Source: Branchiibius sp. NY16-3462-2 (lineage in GTDB: Bacteria; Actinomycetota; Actinomycetes; Actinomycetales; Dermatophilaceae). From it: a stretch of 64,000 nucleotides of DNA. Each line of letters begins with the position of its first letter. The stretch's first letter is position 1. Position numbers and translations under genes: made by a program. Where the stretch lies: contig NZ_LVCF01000001.1 in assembly GCF_001594145.1 (NCBI RefSeq), positions 62,001-126,000 of the forward strand, given 5' to 3'. Positions 8,589 to 17,949 of this stretch are shown in pieces. The notes below the pieces were generated by a model. The model had not been told where the DNA came from. It worked only from the letters and a program-made list of their open reading frames with translations, and ran no database searches.

Positions 8589-8603
<15 letters not shown>
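7908..8603 (+). CDS. nucS: Endonuclease NucS (mismatch-specific)
   Basis: A 231-residue NucS/EndoMS. It cuts both strands at mismatched bases and provides non-canonical mismatch repair in Actinobacteria and Archaea that lack MutS/MutL. The N-terminal DNA-binding and dimerisation domain starts MRIVIAECSVDYLGRL. The C-terminal RecB-like nuclease shows GPVDIMCRD and VAVEIKRRG (the D...ExK active site) and QLTRYLELL. Length is normal. The last residues resemble a clamp-binding tail (ESRLF). It is convergent with the GH1 gene and their 3' ends overlap by 15 bp. Confidence 0.96.
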
Positions 8604-10040
<1,437 letters not shown>

Positions 10041-10061
10041 TGCGACATCATGACAGCGGGA

Positions 10062-10415
10062 TTAGGCACTACGGGTGAGTACCCGATCCAACCGTGATCC
10101 TCGAAGCAACCGGTCGATCCGCGGCGAAACGGCGGTCAACACCAACCGGCGACCGCACCGTTCGGCGCGGTGATGCGCACCGACGAGCACCCCCAGACCG
10201 GTGGCGTCGCCGATGTCCGCCAGGCCCAGATGCAGCAGGAAATCGCCCATGCCGCCATCGATCGATCGAACCAGTGCGGTGCGGATCTCGCCGACGGTGT
10301 GCACGTTGAGTGGGCCGCGAATCATCATCTCCACGCCAGGCACGACCTCGTCGACCTGCGCCTGCCACCAGCCGCTGAAACCGGCATCGGCCGCGCGACG
10401 GTTCCGAGCGGGCAT
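10062..10415 (-). CDS. STAS-domain protein (anti-sigma factor antagonist-like)
   Basis: A 117-residue single STAS domain. The segment VRSIDGGMGDFLLHLGLADIGDATGLGVL corresponds to the strand and loop that carry the regulatory Ser/Thr in SpoIIAA-type antagonists; here it reads D-A-T-G-L-G, so Thr is the candidate phospho-acceptor. Such proteins release sigma factors from anti-sigma kinases. No sigma or kinase gene is adjacent. The ATG has GGAGG about six bases upstream. The gene lies 21 bp before the GH1 gene, but a functional link is doubtful. Confidence 0.75.
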   Translation of the reverse strand: MPARNRRAADAGFSGWWQAQVDEVVPGVEMMIRGPLNVHTVGEIRTALVRSIDGGMGDFLLHLGLADIGDATGLGVLVGAHHRAERCGRRLVLTAVSPRIDRLLRGSRLDRVLTRSA

Positions 10416-10631
10416 TTCACACCTCCGGCAAGCACATGTTGGGTGGGGTTCCTATCCACTGCCCGGCGACTGTGTCACCGCAGGGGGTTGGCTGTGGAAG
10501 GGTCATGGGCCAAGGAGTCCGGCGGGGTCTGCCAGATACATGACCAGCGGGTCGGGGGTATTCCGGGTCCCAGCATTGAGCCACACCGGGCGGCTGCCGA
10601 GGGGTAGGCGCGCCGGTGGCAGGATCAGAGC

Positions 10632-11237
10632 ATGGTCATCCTGAGCCGCATCTACACCCGCACCGGCGACGACGGGCAGACCGCCCTCGGCGATATGAGC
10701 CGCACCAGTAAGAACGACCCGCGCCTGCTGGCGTACGCCGACACCGACGAGACCAACAGCGCCCTCGGCGTGGCCCTGGCCGCCGGTGACCTGCCCGAGC
10801 AGTTGCGCCCGATCCTGCTGCGCGTGCAGAACGAACTGTTCGACGTGGGAGCCGATCTGTGTACGCCGATCGTGGCCGACCCGAAGTACCCCCCGTTGCG
10901 CGTGGAGCAGCCCTGGATCGATGACCTGGAGGCCGATTGCGACCGGTTGGGCGAACAGGTCGAGACGCTGCGGTCGTTCATCCTGCCCGGCGGCAGTCCT
11001 GGCTCGGCGTACCTGCATCTGGCCCGCACGATCGCGCGCCGGGCCGAGCGAGCGGCATGGCTGGCGCTGGAGACCTACGGTGACCAGCCCGGTGACCCGG
11101 GCGGGGTCAATCCGTTGACCGCCCGCTACCTCAACCGGCTCTCGGACCTGCTGTTCCAGGCCGCGCGGGTGGCCAACCTCGACGCCGGCGGTGACGTGCT
11201 GTGGCAGCCGGGTGGTGGCCGCAAAACCCAGCCGTGA
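10632..11237 (+). CDS. Cob(I)alamin adenosyltransferase, PduO type
   Basis: A 201-residue ATP:cob(I)alamin adenosyltransferase, making the adenosylcobalamin needed by methylmalonyl-CoA mutase. The N-terminal ATP site is SRIYTRTGDDGQTALGD, followed by the DETNSALG helix. The C-terminal FILPGGSPGSAYLHLARTIARRAER is the conserved PduO signature with the ATP-contacting Arg residues. The ATG at 10632 has CAGGAT six bases away, which could serve either as a -10 or, less well, as an AGGA ribosome site. In M. tuberculosis the homologue (Rv1314c) also lies close to atpC and the DUF2550 gene. Confidence 0.93.
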   Translation: MVILSRIYTRTGDDGQTALGDMSRTSKNDPRLLAYADTDETNSALGVALAAGDLPEQLRPILLRVQNELFDVGADLCTPIVADPKYPPLRVEQPWIDDLEADCDRLGEQVETLRSFILPGGSPGSAYLHLARTIARRAERAAWLALETYGDQPGDPGGVNPLTARYLNRLSDLLFQAARVANLDAGGDVLWQPGGGRKTQP

Positions 11238-11243
11238 CGCCGC

Positions 11244-11675
11244 TCAGGCGACGTTGGCGTTGAGCCCGGGCGGTGCGGACTCGGACCAGGAGCGCAACGC
11301 GGTGTAGTCCGATGCGGACAGCACCAGCCGGTAGGTCGCCAACCCAACGGAGCAGTCCACGCCCATCGGCTCGGCCAGCGTGCTGAACCGTTGCCCGGTG
11401 ACCGCCTCCGGAGCGCCCAGGGTGACATCGCCGCGCCGCCAGCGGTAGCGCGGGCGCAAGCGCAGCGACAGGAACGGGAACCACTGCACCTCATCGGGTG
11501 CCACCGCCAGGAAGCCGGTGCGGGCTCGCGTGCTGTTCTTCAGATACACCAGCATCAGCGGGTTTCCCCGGCCGATGATCCGTCGGCGTAACAGGAAGTA
11601 GGCGATCGTCGCCAGGACGACCAGAACGACAAGCCCGACCGCGATCTCAGCCGAGATCAGCAGGTCGTGTGTCAC
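11244..11675 (-). CDS. DUF2550 single-pass membrane protein
   Basis: A 143-residue protein with one N-terminal membrane helix (about residues 9-29, IAVGLVVLVVLATIAYFLL), a short basic stretch RRRIIGRG, then a soluble domain. It is the counterpart of M. tuberculosis Rv1312, which also directly follows atpC. Function is unknown. It starts 9 bp after the atpC stop, so it is cotranscribed with atpC, and converges on the cobalamin adenosyltransferase gene with 6 bp between. Confidence 0.85.
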   Translation of the reverse strand: MTHDLLISAEIAVGLVVLVVLATIAYFLLRRRIIGRGNPLMLVYLKNSTRARTGFLAVAPDEVQWFPFLSLRLRPRYRWRRGDVTLGAPEAVTGQRFSTLAEPMGVDCSVGLATYRLVLSASDYTALRSWSESAPPGLNANVA

Positions 11676-11684
11676 GCGCCAGAG

Positions 11685-11975
11685 CTACGCGGACGGTGCG
11701 GCAGCGCGCTGGGTCAACGACTCGGCGTCGACCTCTTCGGCGACCAGGGTCACCACGTTGGAGTCGACCGACAGGAAGCCACCGTCGATGTGGATCGTGG
11801 CGCGCTCACCCTCGACGGGGTCGATACGGACCTCACCGTCGACCAACACGGCCAGCAGCGGCGCGTGACCGGACAGGATGCCCACTTCACCTTCGGTGGT
11901 GCGGGCCGAAATCTGGGTCGCTTCGCCCTTCCAGACCTCGCGATCCGCGGCGACGACTTCGACCTTCATACTCAC
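11685..11975 (-). CDS. atpC: ATP synthase F1 subunit epsilon
   Basis: A 96-residue epsilon subunit, part of the central stalk that couples rotation to F1 catalysis and can inhibit ATP hydrolysis. It has the beta-sandwich signature REVWKGEATQISARTTEGEVGILSGHAPLL and is short, ending soon after the sandwich, so the C-terminal inhibitory helices are much reduced, as in mycobacteria. The start GTG-AGT-ATG has CGAGGAG upstream. It is not next to atpD: about 4.5 kb holding five other genes separate them. A -10 element (TAGACT) lies 30 bp upstream, so it appears to be transcribed separately. Confidence 0.95.
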   Translation of the reverse strand: MSMKVEVVAADREVWKGEATQISARTTEGEVGILSGHAPLLAVLVDGEVRIDPVEGERATIHIDGGFLSVDSNVVTLVAEEVDAESLTQRAAAPSA

Positions 11976-12004
11976 GGGGTACTCCTCGCATCGATGTGAC
12001 TGCC

Positions 12005-12010
12005 AGTCTA
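12005..12010 (-). promoter_or_regulatory. -10 element of the detached atpC-DUF2550 unit
   Basis: TAGACT (12010-12005) lies about 30 bases upstream of the atpC start with a GAGGAG ribosome site between. It is a plausible promoter made necessary by the separation of atpC from the rest of the atp operon. I cannot define a good -35. Confidence 0.4.
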
Positions 12011-12063
12011 CCGGCAGGTCAGAGGCGGAACCGACACGCCTGTACGGACGTTAGGCAGACATC

Positions 12064-12849
12064 ATGGACTTGCTGACAAGCCCAGAAGCATGGCTGGCCT
12101 TCGCGACCCTATTCGCCCTCGAGTTGGTGCTCGGCATCGACAACGTCGTCTTCATCTCGATCCTTACTAACCGGCTCCCGGAGAGCCAACGGCAACGTGC
12201 CCGCATCGTCGGGTTGTCGCTGGCGATGATCATGCGGATCATCCTGCTGTTCTTCGCGTCCTGGATCGTGGGCCTCACCGATCCGATCTGGTCCCCGGGT
12301 GACGGCCGCTTCGAATTCAGTGGCCGGGACCTGATCCTGATCGCCGGTGGTCTCTTCCTGGTCTACAAGGCGGTCAGTGAGATCCACCACAAACTTGAGG
12401 GCGAGTTCGACGAGGAGTCTGCCGATTCAGGGGTCACCTCGACCTTCGGCAAGGTCATCATCCAGATCCTGCTGATCGACGCCGTCTTCTCGCTCGACTC
12501 GGTCATCACCGCAGTGGGCATGGTCGATGAGCTGGCCATCATGATCGCCGCCGTGATTTTGTCGATCGGTCTGATGATGCTCATCGCCGGACGGATCAGC
12601 GACTTCGTCAACGCCCACCCCACGGTCAAGATGCTGGCGCTGGCCTTCCTGGTGCTGATCGGCACCACGCTGATCGCCGAGGGCTTTGACTACCACATCA
12701 GCAAGCCGCTGATCTACGGCCCGATCGCGTTCGCCATCGGCGTCGAATCGCTGAACCTCATCTACGCCCGCAACGTCGCCAAGCGCCGCTCGGTGCGGCG
12801 GCCGACGCCGGTGCACCTGATCTCCAAATACGAAGAGGACTCTCCGTAA
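12064..12849 (+). CDS. TerC family integral membrane protein
   Basis: A 261-residue protein with seven or so hydrophobic helices. The family signature ALELVLGIDNVVFISIL appears in helix 1, and a second acidic motif, LIDAVFSLDSVITAVGM, in the middle; the paired Asp residues are the likely metal-handling site. TerC/Alx proteins are linked to tellurite resistance and manganese export. The C-terminus is basic and cytoplasmic. It lies 18 bp upstream of murT but murT carries its own -10. It is divergent from atpC with 88 bp between. Confidence 0.92.
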   Translation: MDLLTSPEAWLAFATLFALELVLGIDNVVFISILTNRLPESQRQRARIVGLSLAMIMRIILLFFASWIVGLTDPIWSPGDGRFEFSGRDLILIAGGLFLVYKAVSEIHHKLEGEFDEESADSGVTSTFGKVIIQILLIDAVFSLDSVITAVGMVDELAIMIAAVILSIGLMMLIAGRISDFVNAHPTVKMLALAFLVLIGTTLIAEGFDYHISKPLIYGPIAFAIGVESLNLIYARNVAKRRSVRRPTPVHLISKYEEDSP

Positions 12850-12854
12850 CCATT

Positions 12855-12867
12855 TAGGATTCAAGGC
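12855..12867 (+). promoter_or_regulatory. -10 element, leaderless start of murT
   Basis: TAGGAT at 12855-12860 is exactly seven bases before the murT ATG at 12868 and there is no Shine-Dalgarno. It sits in the 18-bp gap after terC, so murT-gatD may be transcribed independently of terC. Confidence 0.55.
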
Positions 12868-14166
12868 ATGCGCCACGCCCTCGCCATCAGCGTCGGCAAG
12901 GCGGCCCGTTGGGCCACCATGCGCCGCGGCGGCGGTTCGGCCGCCCCCGGCCTGGTCGCCGAACGCATCGATCCAGGCTTCCTGCGCGCCACCCTTGGTG
13001 ATCTGCCGTACGGCGTGGTGGTGGTCAGCGGGACCAACGGCAAGACCACGACCACCAAGATCGTCGTCGAACTCCTGCAGAGCCAGGGCCTTCGGGTCTT
13101 CACCAACCGCACCGGCAGCAACTTCTCCCGGGGCGTCGTCGCCTCCCTGCTCGGCGAGGTCGACCTGCGCGGCCGCCTGGCTGCCGACATCGCGGTCCTG
13201 GAGTTGGACGAAGCGCATGCGATCTCGTTCATCGCCTCGGTCCCGCCGCGGTACTGCTTACTGCTGAACGTGATGCGCGACCAACTGGACCGGTTCGGCG
13301 AGATCGACCACACCGCCCGGCTGCTGCACAAGATCGCGGTCGCGACCCAGGACACAGTGGTGGTCAACGGCGATGACCCGCGCATCGGCGTACCTGCATT
13401 CACCGCCGACCTGACCGCCTCGGTCCGCACCTTCGACACCGACCCGGGCCTGCACCGCCTCTTCCCCAGCGACGACGCGCTCTACTCCGACACCGCCGAG
13501 GACGTCCCCACGGCACCCACCGGTCCGCCGATCAACGCCGACGACACGCGGCTGGTCAGCATCGAGGACCACACGGCCGTCTTCGGATTCGCTGGCCAGG
13601 CGCACACCGTGCAGTTGCAGTTGGAGGGCGTGCACAACTACCTCAACGCAGCGGCGGCGATCGCGTTGACCCGGGCCGTCGTCGGCGACCGGCTCGACAC
13701 CCCCGCCCTGCTGCGTGCGCTGGCCGCCGTCAAACCGGCCTTCGGGCGCGGCGAGACGATCATGGTCGACGGTCAACCGGTCGAACTCGTCCTGGTCAAG
13801 AACCCCGCCGGCTTCCGGCTCAGCCTGGCCTCCTTCGACCCGGCAGATGTCGCCACGATGATCGTGATCAACGATGACTACGCCGACGGCCGCGACGTCA
13901 GCTGGCTGTGGGACGTGGGGTTCGAGCGGCTCCGCGAGGGCGGGGTGGCCATGGTCAGCGGTCACCGCTGCTGGGACATGGCGCTGCGATTGCATTACGA
14001 CCAGGTCGGATTCGAGTCCGTCGAGGAAGAACGCGGCCCGGCTCTGGACGCGTTCCTGGCCGCACATCCGCAGGGCCGCAAGCGGATCTTCGTGACCTAC
14101 ACGGCGATGCTGCAGATCCGGGATCTGCTGGGTGAGCGGGCGTACGTGGAGGCGCGAGTGTCATGA
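12868..14166 (+). CDS. murT: Lipid II isoglutaminyl synthase subunit MurT
   Basis: A 432-residue Mur-ligase-like subunit. With GatD it amidates the alpha-carboxyl of D-Glu in lipid II to D-isoglutamine. The ATP-binding motif GTNGKTTTT is at 55-63, the Mur-ligase middle-domain segment HNYLNAAAA about 255, and the C-terminal DUF1727 signature reads VINDDYADGRDVSWLWD. Unlike the Staphylococcus aureus and Streptococcus pneumoniae enzymes, which have a Cys4 zinc ribbon in the middle domain, the whole protein has only two cysteines (in PRYCLLL and GHRCWD), so no ribbon can form. It overlaps gatD by 4 bp. Confidence 0.95.
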   Translation: MRHALAISVGKAARWATMRRGGGSAAPGLVAERIDPGFLRATLGDLPYGVVVVSGTNGKTTTTKIVVELLQSQGLRVFTNRTGSNFSRGVVASLLGEVDLRGRLAADIAVLELDEAHAISFIASVPPRYCLLLNVMRDQLDRFGEIDHTARLLHKIAVATQDTVVVNGDDPRIGVPAFTADLTASVRTFDTDPGLHRLFPSDDALYSDTAEDVPTAPTGPPINADDTRLVSIEDHTAVFGFAGQAHTVQLQLEGVHNYLNAAAAIALTRAVVGDRLDTPALLRALAAVKPAFGRGETIMVDGQPVELVLVKNPAGFRLSLASFDPADVATMIVINDDYADGRDVSWLWDVGFERLREGGVAMVSGHRCWDMALRLHYDQVGFESVEEERGPALDAFLAAHPQGRKRIFVTYTAMLQIRDLLGERAYVEARVS

Positions 14167-14876
14167 CGTTGCGGATCCTGCAGCTCTATCCCCGAGCCAT
14201 GAACATCTACGGCGACTGGGGCAACACCCTGGTGCTCGCCCGCCGCGCGGAGGAGCATGGCCTGGCGGTCGAGTTGCTCAGCTACAACGAGGGCGATCCC
14301 TTCCCCACCGACGTCGACCTGATCGTCGGCGGTGGCGGGCAGGACAGCGGGCAGGACGTCATCCAGGACGACCTGCTGGGCATCGGGGGTCAGTTGCGCG
14401 ACCTGGCCGCGGACGGCGTACCCATGCTGGTCATCTGCGGCCTGTACCAACTCTTCGGTCACTTCTTCCGCACCCAGGACGGGCACACGATCAAGGGCAT
14501 CGGCGTCCTGGACCTGGAAACGCACGCCGGTGAGACCCGGCTGATCGGCAACGTGGTGACCCGCTCGGAGCAGTTCGGCGACATCATCGGTTACGAAAAC
14601 CATTCGGGCCAAACGTTTCTCGGTCCCGAGGTGCAACCTCTTGGCACCGTCGTCGCCGGTGCGGGCAACAACGAGAAGGACCAGACCGAGGGCGCGCGCT
14701 CCCGCGAGGTGATCGGCTCCTACCTGCACGGTTCACTGCTGCCCAAGAACCCCGCGATCGCCGACCATCTGATCGCCACCGCGGCCACCCGCCGATTCGG
14801 CTCCTTCACGCCGCGCCCGCTGGACGACACGCTCGCCGTGCGCGCCCGCGAGATCGCCAGGAGTCTGCCGCGTTAA
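14163..14876 (+). CDS. gatD: Lipid II isoglutaminyl synthase glutaminase subunit GatD
   Basis: A 237-residue class I glutamine amidotransferase. It hydrolyses glutamine and passes ammonia to MurT for D-iso-Gln formation on lipid II. The nucleophile is C92 in VICGLYQLFG and the catalytic His H189 in SYLHGSLLPKNP; the oxyanion strand is VGGGGQDSGQD. The ATG overlaps the murT stop (ATGA), indicating translational coupling. In many Gram-positive genomes the pair is adjacent, but placement inside the atp region is unusual. Confidence 0.95.
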   Translation: MTLRILQLYPRAMNIYGDWGNTLVLARRAEEHGLAVELLSYNEGDPFPTDVDLIVGGGGQDSGQDVIQDDLLGIGGQLRDLAADGVPMLVICGLYQLFGHFFRTQDGHTIKGIGVLDLETHAGETRLIGNVVTRSEQFGDIIGYENHSGQTFLGPEVQPLGTVVAGAGNNEKDQTEGARSREVIGSYLHGSLLPKNPAIADHLIATAATRRFGSFTPRPLDDTLAVRAREIARSLPR

Positions 14877-14884
14877 GTACCGGG

Positions 14885-15703
14885 CTGTCGCTGCTGGCCT
14901 GCGTTATCTGCGCGCTCGCCTACGGTTCGGCGACGGTCCTGCAAGCCCTCGCCGTACGCCGATTGTCCGCCTTGCCGTCGGACGTCACCTGGGTGCAGCG
15001 CGCCCGGGCGGGCTGGCTCTACGCAGTGGGTCTGATCGTCGACGGCATCGGTTTCCTCGCCTCGATCGTCGCCCTGCAGCAGTTGCCGCTCTTCCTGGTG
15101 CAGGCGTTCGTCGCATCGGCCGTGGCAGTGACAGCTGCTCTGGCGGTTCCTGCCCTGGGAATCCGGCTGTCCCGCAACGAGATTGCCGCTATCGGTGCCA
15201 TTGCCGTCGGACTCATCCTGCTCGCGGTGAGCGCCGCAGAGGGCGAAGCACGCAAGGTGTCCAGCACGTTCGAGTGGACCCTGCTCGGCTGTGGGATCGC
15301 GCTGGGTCTACTGCTGGCGATCGGCCTGCTGGACCGGTCCCACTCCCGCTCCTGCATCGTCCTGGCCACCACCTCCGGTCTGGGCTTCGGTGTCGTAGCG
15401 CTGGCTGCCCGGGTGCTGGGAGTGCGTGACCCGTGGTGGAGCACGATCGCTTCGCCGGCGCTGTGGGCGATCCTGGCCGCCGGCGCCGTAGCACTGGTGG
15501 CCTACGGTTTCGCCCTCGACCGCGGCCGCGCGACGACCGTTGCCGCGATCTGCTCGGCGGTGGAGACGATCATCCCGGCCGGTGTCGGCCTCCTGGTGCT
15601 GGGCGATGAATTCCGTTCCGGCTTCGTGGTGGTCGCGGTGATCGGCTTCGTGATGACGCTGGCCGCCTGCTTCGTCCTGGCCTCCCGCGCCGACGTCCAA
15701 TAG
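14885..15703 (+). CDS. EamA/DMT-type membrane transporter (start uncertain)
   Basis: A roughly 272-residue protein with about nine or ten hydrophobic helices, resembling DMT-superfamily (EamA) drug/metabolite transporters; the substrate is unknown. The first helix (LLACVICALAYGSATVLQAL) is clearly open from just after the gatD stop at 14876. However, between gatD and the TTG at 14963 there is no ATG, GTG or TTG in frame. A CTG at 14885, nine bases after the gatD stop, is my working start; using the TTG would delete the first helix. Position suggests coupling to gatD. It converges on the HIT-like gene with 9 bp between. Confidence 0.65.
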   Translation: MSLLACVICALAYGSATVLQALAVRRLSALPSDVTWVQRARAGWLYAVGLIVDGIGFLASIVALQQLPLFLVQAFVASAVAVTAALAVPALGIRLSRNEIAAIGAIAVGLILLAVSAAEGEARKVSSTFEWTLLGCGIALGLLLAIGLLDRSHSRSCIVLATTSGLGFGVVALAARVLGVRDPWWSTIASPALWAILAAGAVALVAYGFALDRGRATTVAAICSAVETIIPAGVGLLVLGDEFRSGFVVVAVIGFVMTLAACFVLASRADVQ

Positions 15704-15712
15704 CGCCCACCG

Positions 15713-16351
15713 TCAGCCCAGGCGACCCGTCCCGCCGTACTCCTCGACGAGCGACTCCACCATCGGCCGGACGTTGGCCCGCAGCACCGCTTCCGGCACC
15801 CGCGGCAGGTTCTCCTCCCAGTCCAGCAGCGGTGATCCCCGCAGTTGCAGCATCCGGGCCGGGCGCCCCATGAGCAGCAGATGCAGGTGGGCTCCGCCAT
15901 CGCCGTACTTGGCAATCTGGGCGCGCCCCACCGACGGTAGGGCCTCGATCTGCTGACTGATAGCGGCAGTCAGGACGCCGAACTCGGCCGCCCACGCAGG
16001 TTGCATGGTGCTGAGGTCCATGTGCTGCAACGGACTGAGCCACACCATGATCGGCAGCCCGCTGCCCTCAAGAGCCAGGGAGAGTTTCCACCGCTCGGAG
16101 TACCAGACCAGCCCCGGATCAGAGACGTCCAGGGGCGAAGCACACCAGCAGTCGGCCGGGTCCTCACCGCGGCGTGCCGGCTCTGCCTCGGCCAGCGGCT
16201 GCAGCGGTTTGATCCGCAGCGAGTCGGTCTCGAACGGGAAGATGTCCCAGCCGGGCATCTCCTCGATCGCCACCCGCAGTCGTCGCTCGCTGTCCAGGGA
16301 AGCCTCGACGCGGGCGTAGAAGTCCTCGGCACTCTCCGGCGTGTCGGTCAC
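15713..16351 (-). CDS. HIT-superfamily-like protein (function unknown)
   Basis: A 212-residue soluble protein. The C-terminal half resembles a HIT fold: IMVWLSPLQHMDLSTMQPAW, then QIAKYGDGGAHLHLLLMGRP. The H-x-H of a HIT active site is present, but the third position of H-phi-H-phi-H is Leu, so nucleotide hydrolysis by the normal mechanism is doubtful. Two cysteines, CWC, occur in the middle. The GTG at 16351 was chosen because TAGATT lies exactly seven bases upstream. It is between atpD and the rest of the inserted block, same strand as atp but after a hairpin. Confidence 0.6.
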   Translation of the reverse strand: MTDTPESAEDFYARVEASLDSERRLRVAIEEMPGWDIFPFETDSLRIKPLQPLAEAEPARRGEDPADCWCASPLDVSDPGLVWYSERWKLSLALEGSGLPIMVWLSPLQHMDLSTMQPAWAAEFGVLTAAISQQIEALPSVGRAQIAKYGDGGAHLHLLLMGRPARMLQLRGSPLLDWEENLPRVPEAVLRANVRPMVESLVEEYGGTGRLG

Positions 16352-16364
16352 GACCGCGAATCTA
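16352..16364 (-). promoter_or_regulatory. -10 element, leaderless start of HIT-like gene
   Basis: TAGATT at 16364-16359 is seven bases upstream of the GTG at 16351, with no ribosome site. It indicates independent transcription of this gene after the atp operon. Confidence 0.5.
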
Positions 16365-16377
16365 CCGGGCAAGCCAG

Positions 16378-16405
16378 CGGCTCCCCACCGTGAGGTGAGG
16401 AGCCG
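16378..16405 (-). terminator. Hairpin after atpD
   Basis: Seven-bp arms CGGCTCC (16378-16384) and GGAGCCG (16399-16405), with an inner CACC/GGTG extension, lie 30 bases past the atpD stop. There is no U-tract, which is common for actinobacterial terminators. It would end the atp transcript at atpD, leaving atpC out. Confidence 0.5.
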
Positions 16406-16434
16406 CCGGGATGAAGCGAGGTGAAGCTGGGATG

Positions 16435-17907
16435 TCAGCCTTCCTTCTGGATGCGCTCCCAGGCCTTCTCGACGTCGTCGAGGCCACCGCACATGAAGAA
16501 CGCCTGCTCGGCCACGTGGTCGTACTCGCCGTCGGCGATCTTGGTGAAGGCCTCGATCGTCTCCGACAGCGGAACCGTCGAACCTTCGATGCCGGTGAAC
16601 TGCTTGGCCACGTAGGTGTTCTGGGACAGGAAGCGCTGGATCCGGCGGGCCCGGTTGACCAGCACCTTGTCCTCTTCGGACAACTCGTCGATACCCAGGA
16701 TCGCGATGATGTCCTGCAGTTCCTTGTTGCGCTGCAGGATCGACTTGATCCGGACGGCGGTGTTGTAGTGGTCCGCCGAGATGTAGCGCGGGTCCAGGAT
16801 GCGGCTGGTCGAGGTCAGCGGGTCCACCGCGGGGTAGATACCCATCGAGGCGATGTCACGCGAAAGCTCGGTGGTCGCGTCCAGGTGGGCGAACGTAGTC
16901 GCCGGCGCCGGGTCGGTGTAGTCGTCGGCCGGCACGTAGATCGCCTGCATCGAGGTGATCGAGTGACCACGGGTGGAGGTGATGCGCTCCTGCAACACAC
17001 CCATCTCGTCGGCCAGCGTCGGCTGGTAACCCACCGCGGAGGGCATGCGGCCCAGCAGGGTCGACACCTCCGAACCGGCCTGGGTGAAACGGAAGATGTT
17101 GTCGATGAACAGCAGCACGTCCTGGTTCTGCACATCGCGGAAGTACTCCGCCATGGTCAGCGCGGACAGGGCCACGCGCAGACGGGTGCCCGGCGGCTCG
17201 TCCATCTGGCCGAAGACCAGTGCGGTCTGACCCAGCACGCCCGCCTCGTCCATTTCGACCATCAGGTCGTTGCCCTCACGGGTGCGCTCACCGACACCGG
17301 CGAACACCGACACACCACCGTGGTCGCGGGCCACACGGGCGATCATTTCCTGGATCAGCACCGTCTTGCCCACACCGGCACCACCGAAGAGGCCGATCTT
17401 GCCACCCTGCACGTACGGGGTCAGCAGGTCGATGACCTTGATACCCGTCTCGAACATCTGGGTCTTGGACTCCAGCGTGTCGAAGGCGGGCGACTTGCGG
17501 TGGATACCCCAGCGCTCCTTGACCTCCAGGGTCTCCCCCGGCTCCAGGTTCAGGCAGTCACCGGTGGTGTTGAAGACCCTGCCGAGGGTGACGTCGCCGA
17601 CCGGGACGGTGATCGGGCCACCGGTGTCCTGGACGGCCTGACCGCGGACGATGCCGTCGGTCGGCTGCAGGGACACGGCGCGCACCATGTTGTCGCCGAT
17701 GTGCTGGCTGACCTCGAGGTTGACGTGCTTGGTGTCCTCGCCCTCGCCCTGACCGGCCAGGTCGACCTCGAGGGTCAGCAGGTTGTAGATCTCCGGGATC
17801 TGGTCCGCCGGGAACTCCACGTCCACGACCGGGCCGATGACGCGGGCGATCCGGCCCACGCCGCCAGCGGTCGGAGCGGTCTGCTCCGTGCTCTCAATGG
17901 TGGTCAT
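16435..17907 (-). CDS. atpD: ATP synthase F1 subunit beta
   Basis: A 490-residue catalytic beta subunit of F1. Walker A GGAGVGKT is at 175-182, the catalytic Glu is in GERTREGNDL at about 207, and Walker B is DVLLFIDNIFRF. The DELSEEDK motif that pushes on gamma is near 395. Length is normal. It lies 42 bp after atpG and is the last F1 gene of this operon copy, since atpC is displaced. A hairpin follows. It is the most strongly conserved protein in the window and a good phylogenetic marker. Confidence 0.99.
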   Translation of the reverse strand: MTTIESTEQTAPTAGGVGRIARVIGPVVDVEFPADQIPEIYNLLTLEVDLAGQGEGEDTKHVNLEVSQHIGDNMVRAVSLQPTDGIVRGQAVQDTGGPITVPVGDVTLGRVFNTTGDCLNLEPGETLEVKERWGIHRKSPAFDTLESKTQMFETGIKVIDLLTPYVQGGKIGLFGGAGVGKTVLIQEMIARVARDHGGVSVFAGVGERTREGNDLMVEMDEAGVLGQTALVFGQMDEPPGTRLRVALSALTMAEYFRDVQNQDVLLFIDNIFRFTQAGSEVSTLLGRMPSAVGYQPTLADEMGVLQERITSTRGHSITSMQAIYVPADDYTDPAPATTFAHLDATTELSRDIASMGIYPAVDPLTSTSRILDPRYISADHYNTAVRIKSILQRNKELQDIIAILGIDELSEEDKVLVNRARRIQRFLSQNTYVAKQFTGIEGSTVPLSETIEAFTKIADGEYDHVAEQAFFMCGGLDDVEKAWERIQKEG

Positions 17908-17949
17908 CTGTTGCGATTCCTTCGTTGTTTCGTGCTGCGTGTCGTGGGC

